A stretch of 64,000 nt of DNA from CAJINA01 sp964636125 (GCA_964636125.1 CAZWPX010000009.1:34842-98841); one strand, 5' to 3'; positions 26,492 to 35,159 are shown, counted from the stretch's first letter. Notes: a model not told the origin generated them from the sequence alone. Made by a program: numbers and translations.

Positions 26492-27070
26492 ATGCGGGTT
26501 TTCAAGTTAGCACTCATAGGTTGTATGGTCCTGTCGGCCGCCGGGTACACCCGCCAGGCTCACGCGGACAACTACGCGGACACCATCGCCCTGTTCAAAA
26601 AAGCGCCCGAGGTACAGGCGTTCTTTAAAGATGCTTATGGCTATGCCGTCTTTCCCACAGTGGGTAAGGGCGGAATTGGCCTGGGCGGGGCTTATGGCAA
26701 AGGCAAGGTTTACCGTAAAGGCAAGGTCACCGGCACCACCTCCCTGATAAAATTGAGCGTTGGCTTTCAACTGGGCGGGCAGGCGTTCAGCGAGATCATT
26801 TTCTTTCAGGACAGGCGCGCTTATGAGGAATTTACCAGCGGCAATTTCGCATTTGATGCCAGCCTCTCCGCGGTGGCCATCACGGTGGGCGCCCAGGCCC
26901 AGATAGGCACCGGGGGCAACACGGCCGGTGTCACCCTGGGACCGGAGACAGACCGTCAAAGGCCAACCCGTTATACCCACGGGATGGCCGTGTACGTCCA
27001 CGCAATTGGCGGCCTGATGTATGAAGCTGCTATCGGAGGGCAGAAGTTCAGCTATAAACCATTAAAATAA
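26492..27070 (+). CDS. Exported SYLF-domain lipid-binding protein
   Basis: A 192-residue secreted protein. ATG at 26492 follows AGGAGG; the signal peptide is FKLALIGCMVLSAAGYTRQA with cleavage near HAD. The mature part is a SYLF/Ysc84 domain: YGYAVFPTVGKGGIGLGGAY, GKVTGTTSLIKLSVGFQLGG, then FAFDASLSAVAITVGAQAQ. The eukaryotic relatives bind phosphoinositides; bacterial ones are periplasmic and of unknown role. It is monocistronic. Confidence 0.85.
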   Translation: MRVFKLALIGCMVLSAAGYTRQAHADNYADTIALFKKAPEVQAFFKDAYGYAVFPTVGKGGIGLGGAYGKGKVYRKGKVTGTTSLIKLSVGFQLGGQAFSEIIFFQDRRAYEEFTSGNFAFDASLSAVAITVGAQAQIGTGGNTAGVTLGPETDRQRPTRYTHGMAVYVHAIGGLMYEAAIGGQKFSYKPLK

Positions 27071-27130
27071 TGAAGCCCGGCGCACCAAGGCTGTGCCGTA
27101 ATTAGTCAAACCACGCAGGTTGGTGTTTTT

Positions 27131-27233
27131 GTCATTCCGGGCTTGATCCGGAATCTATCGTCTTTTCGGTCCCATACACCACTGGATGCCGGTCGTGGAT
27201 CCCGACTTAAGCGGGGATCAAGCCCGGCATGAC
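27131..27233. repeat. Palindromic dispersed repeat (GTCATTCCGGGC family)
   Basis: GTCATTCCGGGCTTGATCC at 27131-27149 is the near reverse complement of GGGGATCAAGCCCGGCATGA ending at 27233. The centre contains CACTGGATGCCGG. This type of element occurs in many proteobacterial intergenic regions. A half copy is at 44554-44582. Placed between convergent SYLF and TerB-like genes, it may act as a bidirectional transcription end. Confidence 0.65.
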
Positions 27234-27295
27234 GGGCACAGATTGAACGATTATTAACATGCCATAACTTTAGTTCACTTCAGGCACTTGGATCA

Positions 27296-27736
27296 CTATT
27301 TCTTGCAAACCGGACAAACCTTGACACCCGGGTCAAGGCTGGTACCACATTGCCCGCACTCACTGGCGACCATCTGCAGGTCCAGCCTTATCTTGGTTTC
27401 GGTCAGTATGATTTCAACCTGTTCAGCGGATATATGAACTTTGTCAACAAAGCCCTGAATTTGTTCCCGCTCCGCTTCTGAAAACTCCCCGTCGACCAGG
27501 GCCACGAACAGCATATCCTCGAGGTTCTGGACTTTATCAGAAAACCGGCCCACAGGCATGAGAACATAGCTGCCGGAAACCGCTCCGGCGGCCTTTCTGA
27601 GGATCTCTTTATCCACCTTGAGCCGCTTACAGATCTCCTTGAGCGCCAGTTGCGCCTTGGGGTTCATTTTACCGTCTGTCTGGGCCAGTTTGATAACATT
27701 GGCCAGGTAATACACCACCAGATCTGCAGTAATCAT
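27296..27736 (-). CDS. TerB-like protein with C-terminal zinc ribbon
   Basis: A 146-residue protein. ATG at 27736 follows AGAGGAAAC and is preferred over the open frame upstream. Residues 1-115 are helical in the TerB/tellurite-like style (NVIKLAQTDGKMNPKAQLAL, then FVALVDGEFSEAEREQIQGF, each with an acidic DGxx turn). The C-terminus CGQCGTSLDPGVKVCPVC is a four-Cys zinc ribbon. Function unknown; such proteins may sense metals or scaffold membrane complexes. Confidence 0.7.
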   Translation of the reverse strand: MITADLVVYYLANVIKLAQTDGKMNPKAQLALKEICKRLKVDKEILRKAAGAVSGSYVLMPVGRFSDKVQNLEDMLFVALVDGEFSEAEREQIQGFVDKVHISAEQVEIILTETKIRLDLQMVASECGQCGTSLDPGVKVCPVCKK

Positions 27737-27971
27737 CTTGTTTCCTCTTAACCTGAAAGTTACCGTTTCATGACGATCATCGGTACAATTTAAGCGAGTC
27801 TCAATAAATTTGTCGACCAGCATTAGACCAGAGATAGAATGGCTGGCGGCGGCGGGGAGAGGAAGCCTTTTATGGGCGCAGGCCAAGAGCAGTCCACATG
27901 CCCTTGATGTCGGCGTGGCTGGTCTTCGCACTCGTTTGGGAAGGTGTTACAGCATTTTGGAAAACACTGTT

Positions 27972-28094
27972 TTAGGCATCCGCGTCGTTTCGCGAACCGG
28001 TTATACGGCTGATAATGAGAAACAGTGCGATTGCGGCGCCTATCCCCAGCAACACGAGATCAGATAATGTGAATTCTATTCCAGAAATAACCAT
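27972..28094 (-). CDS. Possible small single-helix membrane protein
   Basis: A 40-codon ORF from ATG 28094 with a hydrophobic helix (LSDLVLLGIGAAIALFLIIS) and a short basic then acidic tail (RITGSRNDADA). The only ribosome-binding candidate is GGGT very close to the start. The shape fits a small membrane protein, but nothing else supports it. Confidence 0.3.
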   Translation of the reverse strand: MVISGIEFTLSDLVLLGIGAAIALFLIISRITGSRNDADA

Positions 28095-28216
28095 TACCCA
28101 ATCTATATATCACACTCAGCCAATCTGTCAAATGTTTGTAAGGAGATGCATCCGCGCGCCCTGCGCAGCCCAAGAGAAATAGGGATCTTGTTGATAAATT
28201 GTGCAATCTTGAATCT

Positions 28217-29125
28217 TTATTCACGACCTTTGCCCCGGTCCAAAGTGCGATACTGGATCGCCTCGGCAATCTGGGCCGGCCCAATCTTATCGGCCCCGGC
28301 CAGGTCAGCCAGGGTCCGGGCGATCTTTAAAATCCGGTTGTAGGCCCGGGCCGACAGGCCCAGTTTGTCCACCGCCGTTTCCAGCAGGTGTTGAGAATCC
28401 CGGCCGATGGCGCAGTGGGTGCGGATGTGCCGGCTACCCATGCGCGCATTGGCAAAAATCCGGGTCCGCGCAAACCGTCGGGCCTGGATGTTACGGGCCG
28501 CTTCTACCCGGGTTTGAATCGCATGCGAGGGTTCCGCCTTGAACTTGCCCATGAGATCCCGGTAGGGCACCGCGGGGACCTCCACGTGGATGTCGATGCG
28601 GTCAAGCAGCGGACCGGATATCTTGGAACGGTAGCGGTGAATCTGGGTCCCGGTGCAGCGGCAGGGGTGCTTGGGGTCGTTGAGGTACCCGCAGGGACAG
28701 GGGTTCATTGCCGCCACGAGCATAAAGCTGGACGGATAGGTCAGGGTTGAGGCCGCCCGGGAGATGGTCACTGTCTTATCCTCCAGCGGCTGGCGCATCA
28801 CTTCCAGAACATGTTTTTTGTATTCGGCCAGCTCATCTAAAAACAGCACTCCGTTGTGGGCCAGGCTCACTTCGCCGGGTCGCGGAATATGGCCGCCGCC
28901 GATCAGGCCGGCATCTGAAATGGTGTGGTGCGGGGATCGAAACGGGCGCCGGGTTACCAGGGCCTGATTTTTTTGCATCATTCCCACGACACTGTATATT
29001 TTGGTGGTCTCAATCGCTTCCGCCAGAACCATGGGAGGAAGAATCCCGGGCAATCGCCGGGCAAGCATGGTTTTGCCGGATCCGGGTGGGCCGACCATCA
29101 GAAGATTGTGGTTGCAATACCCCAT
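28217..29125 (-). pseudogene. Truncated comM/yifB copy (AAA+ and C-terminal part)
   Basis: This 302-codon frame matches the last 300 residues of the full ComM at 35164-36696, from HNLLMVGPPGSGKT (Walker A) to the end. The N-terminal RNA/DNA-handling domain is missing, replaced by five codons (MGYCN) coming from IS-end sequence. No ribosome-binding site precedes that ATG. Over 28245-29101 it looks identical to the full gene. Outside that block the last codons on both sides (HNLL and TLDR) carry synonymous differences, and its tail is RGKGRE instead of SRRG. It may still be translated, but as a partial AAA+ protein. Confidence 0.8.
28245..29101. repeat. Left copy of 857-bp direct repeat
   Basis: Matches 35189-36045 in the same orientation, 6944 bases apart, with no difference seen in the parts compared and identical translations in several frames. 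It lies inside comM coding sequence. Homologous recombination between the two copies would delete the island and leave one comM gene. Confidence 0.85.
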
Positions 29126-29823
29126 TCGTAATTATTCAAATTGGGGAAGTTGTGTCTGGCTATATTTACCATGATTGTTGTCGCTATGGTCGTGTAATTT
29201 CTGATTGTTTATGTACTCCTTGACTATCTTCGTAGTTGCACCATCGGCAACAGTGGCAATGTAGTAGCCTCTTGCCCAGAGGGTTTTCCTTTTCCAAATG
29301 AATCTCTGAATGTGACTTAGGAACTCCTTCCTGAGCCGTGGAGATGATAGCCCCTTCAGTATACCTACGATCTGGGATGGTGAGTATGTTTGTGGAGCTT
29401 CCAACAGGATGTGAATATGGTCCGGCATTACCTCCATAGCGATTATATTAAATCGATACTCCTGGGCAATTTCTGATAGGATAGCTTTCAGCCTGATTGC
29501 CATCTGCTCTGTTAGAACTTTTCGCCTGTATTTCGGTATCCAGACAATATGGTATTTAAGGTTGAATTTACAATGTGAACCTGACTGTGCGGTATCATGG
29601 TAAAAATGGTGTAAAACAGCTTTTAAAGTCTCTTGGCGCTTAGTTTTGGCGTCGTTGGCGAGTTTCATTGAAGGCCTCCAGTCAAAGGGTGTTCTATCGT
29701 TACAGGACGTAGCTACCGTTCAGAATGGAAACTCTGTCATGAATAGGATTTTTACTTAAGGTTGACAAGGATAGGTTATGGGCGGGGTGGCTGACAATTA
29801 TTAAGTTATGATTGCAATACCCC
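29112..29823 (-). mobile_element. IS200/IS605-type element bounded by TTGCAATACCCC
   Basis: A 12-base direct repeat, TTGCAATACCCC, occurs at 29112-29123 and 29812-29823, exactly 700 bases apart, and encloses a tnpA gene. The left end also has CCCCATT ... AATTGGGG, a possible subterminal hairpin. IS200-group elements are about 700 bases and have no inverted repeats, so the size fits. True ends were not determined, because IS200/IS605 does not duplicate its target. Confidence 0.6.
29132..29668 (-). CDS. tnpA: IS200/IS605-family transposase TnpA
   Basis: A 178-residue Y1 HUH transposase. FNLKYHIVWIPKYRRKVL opens the domain, MEVMPDHIHILLEAP carries the HxH metal site, and VKEYINNQ near the C-terminus holds the catalytic Tyr. 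It moves single-stranded DNA excised during replication. No tnpB accompanies it, as in the IS200 group. The frame is intact, with about 40 residues before the core domain that are longer than usual. Confidence 0.9.
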   Translation of the reverse strand: MKLANDAKTKRQETLKAVLHHFYHDTAQSGSHCKFNLKYHIVWIPKYRRKVLTEQMAIRLKAILSEIAQEYRFNIIAMEVMPDHIHILLEAPQTYSPSQIVGILKGLSSPRLRKEFLSHIQRFIWKRKTLWARGYYIATVADGATTKIVKEYINNQKLHDHSDNNHGKYSQTQLPQFE

Positions 29824-29994
29824 TTTACATTTTTTAGATAATTCAAACCTGTGACCGCATGTGTCGAACCACTGTGCTAACTTAGAATCAATAGTCTCAA
29901 ACCACAACATATTGTGCCTGTAAATCATCGCATTTTCGGGTCTGACCACGCTATCTCTCTTAAATAGCTCTACATCTGCTCCAAAAGTATGCAT
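29806..29994 (-). CDS. Small ORF overlapping the RAYT gene end
   Basis: A 62-codon frame overlapping the last 35 bases of the RAYT gene in another frame. Its content (NAMIYRHNMLWFETIDSKLA, then QWFDTCGHRFELSK) looks protein-like but matches no family known to me. It could be a small gene, or a frame-shifted tail of a once longer upstream protein. It ends inside the direct repeat that bounds the IS element. Confidence 0.3.
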   Translation of the reverse strand: MHTFGADVELFKRDSVVRPENAMIYRHNMLWFETIDSKLAQWFDTCGHRFELSKKCKGVLQS

Positions 29995-30757
29995 TATTCT
30001 CGCTTAGCGGTACGTTTTCATGGGCAAAATGGGCATTGTAAGCTGACTGTCGTTCCCTAAGCTGGTAATTTTCTCCTTTTCGGCTTATGCCTCGCCCTTT
30101 CACTCGGAATCCAAGCTGTCTTTTTACTTGTTCAACAAATTCTTTTCCGCCAACCGCAACACTTTGGGTCCATTTGCTTTCACGAACTTGCCCCTGTTTT
30201 CTCAGCGCTTCCTTGATCCAGCCACAATGTGCCTTTTTTAGGTCGTCAACCGTTTGAATGTTTAAAAGTTGCATCAGCCGCTTATAGTTGATCAACGCAT
30301 AGCGCTGCCTGGGATTCTGAATCTCATGGTACCCGCTATACATCCAGTCCGATGGATGCGATACGGCCCCGGTGCGGACCATATTCATGTCGAGGTAAAC
30401 GATGCACCGTATAAGGTGTTCGTCCCGCTCGATGGCAGTTGCATGGTAGCGGTCCTCCCAATAAGCACCTTTTCGATTCTTTCGCCAATTGTACTCCTGA
30501 GCCGTGCGGCTTGCGACTAACTGCATTGATTTTGAAATGACATCTTTTGAATCATCATCAACCACAATCAGATGAACATGGTTTGAGGTGATCATATAAT
30601 TCAAGACAGATAAACCGTATCTCTTCTTGGCTTCGAAAAGCCAGTGCATCCAGCGACGACGATCTTTTGCAAACTTCAGGAGAAACTCTTTTTTGTGGCA
30701 CCGATGCGTTATGTGCCAGATGCATCCCGGAATGAAATGTCGCCGCGCTCTCGGCAT
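29960..30757 (-). CDS. REP-associated tyrosine transposase (RAYT), copy 1
   Basis: A 265-residue Y1-type HUH protein: MPRARRHFIPGCIWHITHRC is the RAYT start, ITSNHVHLIVVDDD the HxH site, and CIVYLDMNMVRTGAVSHPSDW the stretch near the catalytic Tyr. RAYTs are domesticated single-strand transposases that spread REP palindromes. A small hairpin, CCAAACAAGGGGCTTGTTGG at 30817-30836, lies just upstream and might be a cognate REP. The frame is intact. Confidence 0.88.
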   Translation of the reverse strand: MPRARRHFIPGCIWHITHRCHKKEFLLKFAKDRRRWMHWLFEAKKRYGLSVLNYMITSNHVHLIVVDDDSKDVISKSMQLVASRTAQEYNWRKNRKGAYWEDRYHATAIERDEHLIRCIVYLDMNMVRTGAVSHPSDWMYSGYHEIQNPRQRYALINYKRLMQLLNIQTVDDLKKAHCGWIKEALRKQGQVRESKWTQSVAVGGKEFVEQVKRQLGFRVKGRGISRKGENYQLRERQSAYNAHFAHENVPLSENNAYFWSRCRAI

Positions 30758-30898
30758 TTTGAAGTCCTTTCCCTTAGACGGCCTGTTTTGTACTTAAAAA
30801 GGGCATTCTAAGCACCAAACAAGGGGCTTGTTGGTTAGCATTGTGTAGTGTAAACAATCGGTTGTTGTAGTCAGACCCCAAAGCCATAGTCCAAACTA

Positions 30899-31135
30899 TT
30901 GTCATTTGTTGCCCCATCTGAGAGAGCTGTTATTAGAGCAATGGAATATTGGAGGCAACAAGGCATTGCGACTTTCGGCAAGCTATTGGCAGTGAAATTG
31001 GTCTGGGGAACGGAAGGTGAGCACCGCATATCTATTATCAGGCGGAATGATTTCAACAAAACCGCGTTGATAAAATTCGACAGGTATGAAAGTCCGCTGT
31101 GGATCGGACAGGAATTTATTATCTCTAAAGAATAG
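30899..31135 (+). CDS. Hypothetical ORF, possible gene fragment
   Basis: A frame of up to 82 codons with a TTG start and no clear ribosome-binding site. The translation (APSERAVIRAMEYWRQQGIA, then LWIGQEFIISKE) looks like real coding sequence, more so than the antisense frame. It may be the surviving end of a larger gene. No family recognised. Confidence 0.25.
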   Translation: MSFVAPSERAVIRAMEYWRQQGIATFGKLLAVKLVWGTEGEHRISIIRRNDFNKTALIKFDRYESPLWIGQEFIISKE

Positions 31136-31169
31136 CAGTGAATATAACGTAAACCGAAAATTTTCTGGT

Positions 31170-32390
31170 TCACTCGCTTGTTCGGCTCGACAAGGCCGCT
31201 TGCTCTGGGAAACGTTCCACGCAGGGAAACCGTTTTCCGATCTTTTCCAGAGCAGTCACGATATATGGTGCAAGTGTGCACACCGGATTCCAGTTCATAA
31301 AGAGGTCCCCCGGTAGTGTTTCCAATAGTCCGTCACCAGGTAGATGGAGCAAGAGCACCGCTGAGACATGTCGACCAATTGCCTGGAAATCAGAGTCCGT
31401 TGAAGACCACAATCCTGTTTGAAACTCTTGTGTAACCTCAATACTATCCTTGATTGGTCGGTGATAATAATAGCCCGCCAGCACATCACACAAATGATGC
31501 TTTGTGGCAAAAGTCACCAACGGACGATCAACGATGATACGTATGTTTGCTTTCTCAGGATGTAGCTGCTTCGGAAATTTTGCGATTTTATCTCGAGTTC
31601 GTTGACGCTGATTTCGAATGACAGTTCCTGTGGATCCGATGGTTGTTCCTGTTCCCGAAGAAATTCTAATAGACAGTAATTCATCGCCCATCGGGCACCA
31701 TTTCCAGATTCGAGTCTTCACAGTATTCGTATTTAGAGAATCGAGGTGTTTTTCTATTTCTGCAACTATTTTTTCAAGATCGTTACGCGGTAGCCCCTCG
31801 AAGTGTTCTTTTCTCAGAAGCCCTCTCTTTTCATAAACTGTCAGTTTCACCGGAAGATCTTTACGGCGTTGTTTTGCTATATATAACTGACCATACAAGT
31901 TTTGGAGTTTAACATGTAAATCATTGTGAGTAATCGTCTTGACCTCACCGAAGATGCATCCATCATCAAGGGTGAAATCTGGACATCCACCACTTTTGAT
32001 CTTTTCGGAATTGCGCCGAAAGGCAAGTTCTGGAATTGACGCAAGTTCCCCAAATGCGCGAATTTCTCCGATGGCTCCCCATGCGTTATTCCAAGAAACA
32101 TCATTGAGATCACATAGGGCGCTCTTTGGAGGAACCTCATTATTGCCCTGCTTAGCGAGAAGGTAGAGATCGCATTCAATTTGTTCTATAAGAGCGCTCT
32201 GATGTTCTTGCATTTCTGCAAGCACATGCCCATGCAAGGGGTGACGTTCCATTGGTGAGGCGAAATGCTGTTTGATCTCATGCTTTGAGGATACCAGCGT
32301 AGCCCTGTTCATTAGCTTCTGAAGCCATGAACGAGTAACATACTTGACCAGATTAGGCCGTGTCTCACACCACAAATCGAATAGTCTCAT
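31170..32390 (-). CDS. PD-(D/E)XK nuclease-like protein of unknown function
   Basis: A 406-residue protein not recognised as any named family. Residues 105-155 show a restriction-endonuclease-like core: GEIRAFGEL with an upstream Glu (109), CPDFTLDDG with the Asp (138), and FGEVKT with the E-x-K pair (149, 151). This matches the PD-(D/E)XK spacing. The rest is mixed alpha/beta with no clear DNA-binding motif. No methyltransferase neighbours it, so a simple restriction system is unlikely. It could be a solitary nuclease, a defence effector or a DNA repair protein. It lies in the AT-richer island. Confidence 0.6.
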   Translation of the reverse strand: MRLFDLWCETRPNLVKYVTRSWLQKLMNRATLVSSKHEIKQHFASPMERHPLHGHVLAEMQEHQSALIEQIECDLYLLAKQGNNEVPPKSALCDLNDVSWNNAWGAIGEIRAFGELASIPELAFRRNSEKIKSGGCPDFTLDDGCIFGEVKTITHNDLHVKLQNLYGQLYIAKQRRKDLPVKLTVYEKRGLLRKEHFEGLPRNDLEKIVAEIEKHLDSLNTNTVKTRIWKWCPMGDELLSIRISSGTGTTIGSTGTVIRNQRQRTRDKIAKFPKQLHPEKANIRIIVDRPLVTFATKHHLCDVLAGYYYHRPIKDSIEVTQEFQTGLWSSTDSDFQAIGRHVSAVLLLHLPGDGLLETLPGDLFMNWNPVCTLAPYIVTALEKIGKRFPCVERFPEQAALSSRTSE

Positions 32391-32755
32391 TCGCAGCCTT
32401 CATGTTCAGACACACTTTTGTATTGATTGGAAATCTGCTTTTCAGCAAAAAAGGCTTAATTCATCCCGTATTATTTATAGTACTACAAATTAGATGAATT
32501 TCACAAAGCCTACCATAACCATTTGATAAGTCAATTAAATTGGGCAAGTAGGCACTTTTGCTTTGCCATTAAAAACTCAATTATCGTGTTTTCTACTGAA
32601 GCACGTGAAGTTGGTTATCATACTCGAACTGTGACGAGGTGTATGTACAGCTACTCTAAAGCAGTTAAAAGAATCCGCCCCTCTCACCACTGTATCTATT
32701 TTTATCTGCAAAAGCTCGATATTGCCAATTCTCGCGAAAGATTTTTTTCGGGCAC
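32391..32755. other. AT-rich intergenic stretch in the island
   Basis: About 365 bases upstream of the nuclease-like gene. A + strand open frame through here (32523-33092) has no ribosome-binding site and covers the antisense of a better-supported small membrane protein, so it is not called. The nuclease-like promoter probably lies near 32400-32480. Confidence 0.35.
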
Positions 32756-32932
32756 TTACTGCTTGCCATGGAAAGCCGACCGTATCAGCTCGCAGATGTA
32801 TTTAAACGCGGCCCAATCCCCAGTCCAGATCCCTATCCCCAGCACAATTGAAATCAGTACTGCAAAGAACCAGAATGCGGCCCATATTACTGGCATCATT
32901 TTCGTTACGACAGCTATTGAATTTAGTTCCAT
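32756..32932 (-). CDS. Small single-helix membrane protein
   Basis: A 58-residue protein from ATG 32932, preceded by AAGGAGG at spacing 8, a strong start signal. It holds one long hydrophobic segment (MPVIWAAFWFFAVLISIVLG) followed by a short soluble tail (DWAAFKYICELIRSAFHGKQ). No family recognised. It could be a small toxin, regulator or membrane anchor; context gives no hint. Confidence 0.55.
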   Translation of the reverse strand: MELNSIAVVTKMMPVIWAAFWFFAVLISIVLGIGIWTGDWAAFKYICELIRSAFHGKQ

Positions 32933-33675
32933 GCCTGCATCCTCCTTCCATAAATTCAGTATCACAAATATTCTACAAATGGCTGACAGGACTTCATCAC
33001 TGTTCATTTACCTTTTAAATGATTTCTTTCAGATTGCTTTTGGGAACGTGGTGGACCTGTTCTTTAACTATTATTCAGTTTCTACTTGTTGATGGCGGAC
33101 AAGACGCAGCCCGCGTAGCACTTAGCTTAATTTTCCATTCATTTAGATATCGGGATGCTACCAAGCAAATATATACATAGAGTGGTGGATTAAAAATCGC
33201 CTATACGCACTTCTTAGTCCAGACCACCACCTTTCGTCATGGTTTTGGTCCCTTTTTTTTTATTTTTTTTGCCCGGGCGAAGATTTAAACATCATGAGAT
33301 GTTCTCTTGAAATAAACGCAATCCCAATCTTGCAACATATCTGAAAATTTCGCCTTGAAGGCTTATGCAGTCGATTTAAGTCGGAACAGCCCTATTCAAT
33401 TTCCAAATCATGATTGATTTTTTAATATTTCAGGTAGTTGCGACTATTGTCGTTTGACATGGCCTACATAGCCTTGGTCTTCTTTGGTTTCACCCGGTCA
33501 TGATGGAGCAAGATTTAGACGAATGTCGGGATTGGGAAATAGGCCGGCATGAAACTATAGGTGTCAACCATTCTAAGAGAATAGGGGACAGGCAAATAAT
33601 ACTTGACACAAATCAACACTACAACTAAGAATCGGTCCAGGTATAGCCGACATTAAACTGAGAGAGAGGAAAATC
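32933..33675. other. Long AT-rich non-coding stretch before RAYT copy 2
   Basis: About 740 bases with no supportable gene apart from the terminator-like hairpin. Just before the RAYT start, AATAGGGGACAGGCAAATAA followed by TACTTGACAC resembles the leader seen before some RAYT genes in related bacteria. The stretch could hide a small RNA; nothing directly shows it. Confidence 0.35.
33222..33261 (+). terminator. Rho-independent terminator-like hairpin
   Basis: GACCACCACC (33222-33231) can pair with GGTTTTGGTC (33241-33250), with two internal mismatches, loop nine bases, followed by CC and nine T residues. It would end transcription in the + direction. No + strand gene is called just upstream, so the transcript it ends is unknown. 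Confidence 0.4.
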
Positions 33676-34590
33676 ATGCCAAGAATACCGCGAATTTTAA
33701 TTTCAGGGGAGCAAACCGTTTACCATATAATGTCACGCACAGCGCTTGACGGATTCCCTTTTGGTGGTATTGAAAACGATTTTTTGGTCAGCCTTATCCA
33801 ACGCAAAAGTAAATTGTATTTTACTGAAATATTAGGATTTTGCTGCATGGGAAACCATCTGCACCTGCTTGTGCGTATGCTCCCGGAAACCGATTATTCC
33901 GACAGCAATATTAAAAAGCGCTACGAAAAATATTACGGAGATAGCAAGAACTTCTCGCAAGAACTGATCCCCTTCTTCCGGGAAAAATGGTCAAGCCTTT
34001 CGGAATTCATCAAAGAGATCAAACAGGAATTTTCCCGGTTTTATAACAAGCGGCACAACCGTCGGGGATTTTTCTGGGGAGAAAGATTCAAAAGCCTTAT
34101 CGTAGAGGACGGTGAAACGCTGGTTAACTGCCTGGCCTATATCGACCTGAATCCCGTGCGGGCCGGAATCGTCAAACGACCTGAAGAGTACCGGTGGAAC
34201 TCAATCGGCTATCATTTGCAGACCGGCAACAAGGATAATTTCCTATCTCTCGATTTTGGCCTGAAGGAATTTGGAGAACTGAATCCTGATGAGCGGCTGC
34301 GAAAATACCGGAAGTTTCTCTATGAAACCGGTGCAATAGACAAAGGCAAAGGACATCAAATAAACGAGAACTACCTTGAGAAAGAGCGGCAAAAGAATTT
34401 TAATCTCACCAGGGCTGAGCGTTTCCGGTACAGAACCCGATATTTCAGCGACTCCGGCATTATCGGTTCAAAACGATATGTGAACGCAACCTATCAAAAA
34501 ATTAAAACGCTATTTCAATCCAGGGATAAGATACCAGTGCCCGTCAAAGGCCTCAGCGGGGTCTATTCGTTGAAAAGGCTGGCTTTGTGA
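33676..34590 (+). CDS. REP-associated tyrosine transposase (RAYT), copy 2
   Basis: A 304-residue RAYT of a different subgroup from copy 1. MPRIPRILISGEQTVYHIMS opens it, GFCCMGNHLHLLVRM carries the HxH site, RRGFFWGERFKSLIVEDG and NCLAYIDLNPVRAGIV surround the catalytic Tyr. ATG at 33676 follows GAGAGGAAA. The C-terminal 90 residues are basic. The frame is intact. Two unrelated RAYTs in one island suggest independent arrivals. Confidence 0.9.
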   Translation: MPRIPRILISGEQTVYHIMSRTALDGFPFGGIENDFLVSLIQRKSKLYFTEILGFCCMGNHLHLLVRMLPETDYSDSNIKKRYEKYYGDSKNFSQELIPFFREKWSSLSEFIKEIKQEFSRFYNKRHNRRGFFWGERFKSLIVEDGETLVNCLAYIDLNPVRAGIVKRPEEYRWNSIGYHLQTGNKDNFLSLDFGLKEFGELNPDERLRKYRKFLYETGAIDKGKGHQINENYLEKERQKNFNLTRAERFRYRTRYFSDSGIIGSKRYVNATYQKIKTLFQSRDKIPVPVKGLSGVYSLKRLAL

Positions 34591-34730
34591 CGAAAACACT
34601 GCTTTTATTTCACTTGAAATCGGTCCTGTTACTCGATTAATTTCTCCCTGTTGCGTCATAATTTTCCATGATGTATAAATGTTTATGTTCTCCATCTCAG
34701 AACCAACCCGCATCAACAAGGAAGGTTAGT

Positions 34731-35021
34731 ATGAACCGCGAGGAAATCATATTAAAACTCGAACAATTTAAGCGAAAATACCAGAATGAATACTGCTTTC
34801 GCAAAATCGGCATTTTTGGTTCTGTCGCTAGGGGATCGGCAAGAGAGGATAGTGATATTGATATCCTGATTGAACAAATTCAACCGGATCTATTCCTCCT
34901 GGGCGCCATAAAAACTGACCTTGAACATGAATTTGGCATACCGGTTGACATCATACGTATTCGTAAAGGAATGAATGCGTTTCTAAAAAATAGAATCGAA
35001 CAGGAGGCTGTTTATGTGTGA
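34731..35021 (+). CDS. MNT-type nucleotidyltransferase (HepT antitoxin)
   Basis: A 96-residue minimal nucleotidyltransferase. ATG at 34731 follows AAGGAAGG; the frame upstream is not used. The catalytic signature GSVARGSAREDSDIDIL is at about residues 30-46. In HEPN/MNT toxin-antitoxin modules this enzyme AMPylates and silences the HepT RNase. Its stop overlaps the start of the hepT remnant, the usual operon overlap. Confidence 0.88.
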   Translation: MNREEIILKLEQFKRKYQNEYCFRKIGIFGSVARGSAREDSDIDILIEQIQPDLFLLGAIKTDLEHEFGIPVDIIRIRKGMNAFLKNRIEQEAVYV

Positions 35022-35159
35022 CAGGGCTCTTGCAAAGGAAATCCTTTCACAGATCCTTACGGCCTTTTCGAGATTGATGCAGACGTGATTTTTGAAGTCT
35101 GCCAGAATAAGATTCAACCCCTTCGAGATACTATCCAAAAAATTATAGCGCAATTGTAA
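35014..35159 (+). pseudogene. Broken HepT (HEPN/DUF86) toxin gene
   Basis: ATG at 35014 begins MCDRALAKEILSQI, the DUF86 start, overlapping the MNT stop. The frame then hits TGA at 35086-35088. In another frame, DPYGLFEIDADVIFEVCQNK followed by IQPLRDTIQKIIAQL to TAA at 35159 is the typical DUF86 C-terminus. The middle, including the R-x4-x-Y RNase site, is gone, with the deletion joint near 35056. The toxin is therefore inactive while the antitoxin is intact. Confidence 0.75.

Noticed and set aside
30871..31281. - strand frame of 136 codons
   Set aside because: It has no ribosome-binding site; its content is less protein-like than the opposing frame.
32523..33092. + strand frame of 189 codons in the island
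   Set aside because: It is antisense to a small membrane protein that has a strong ribosome-binding site, and its own translation looks random.
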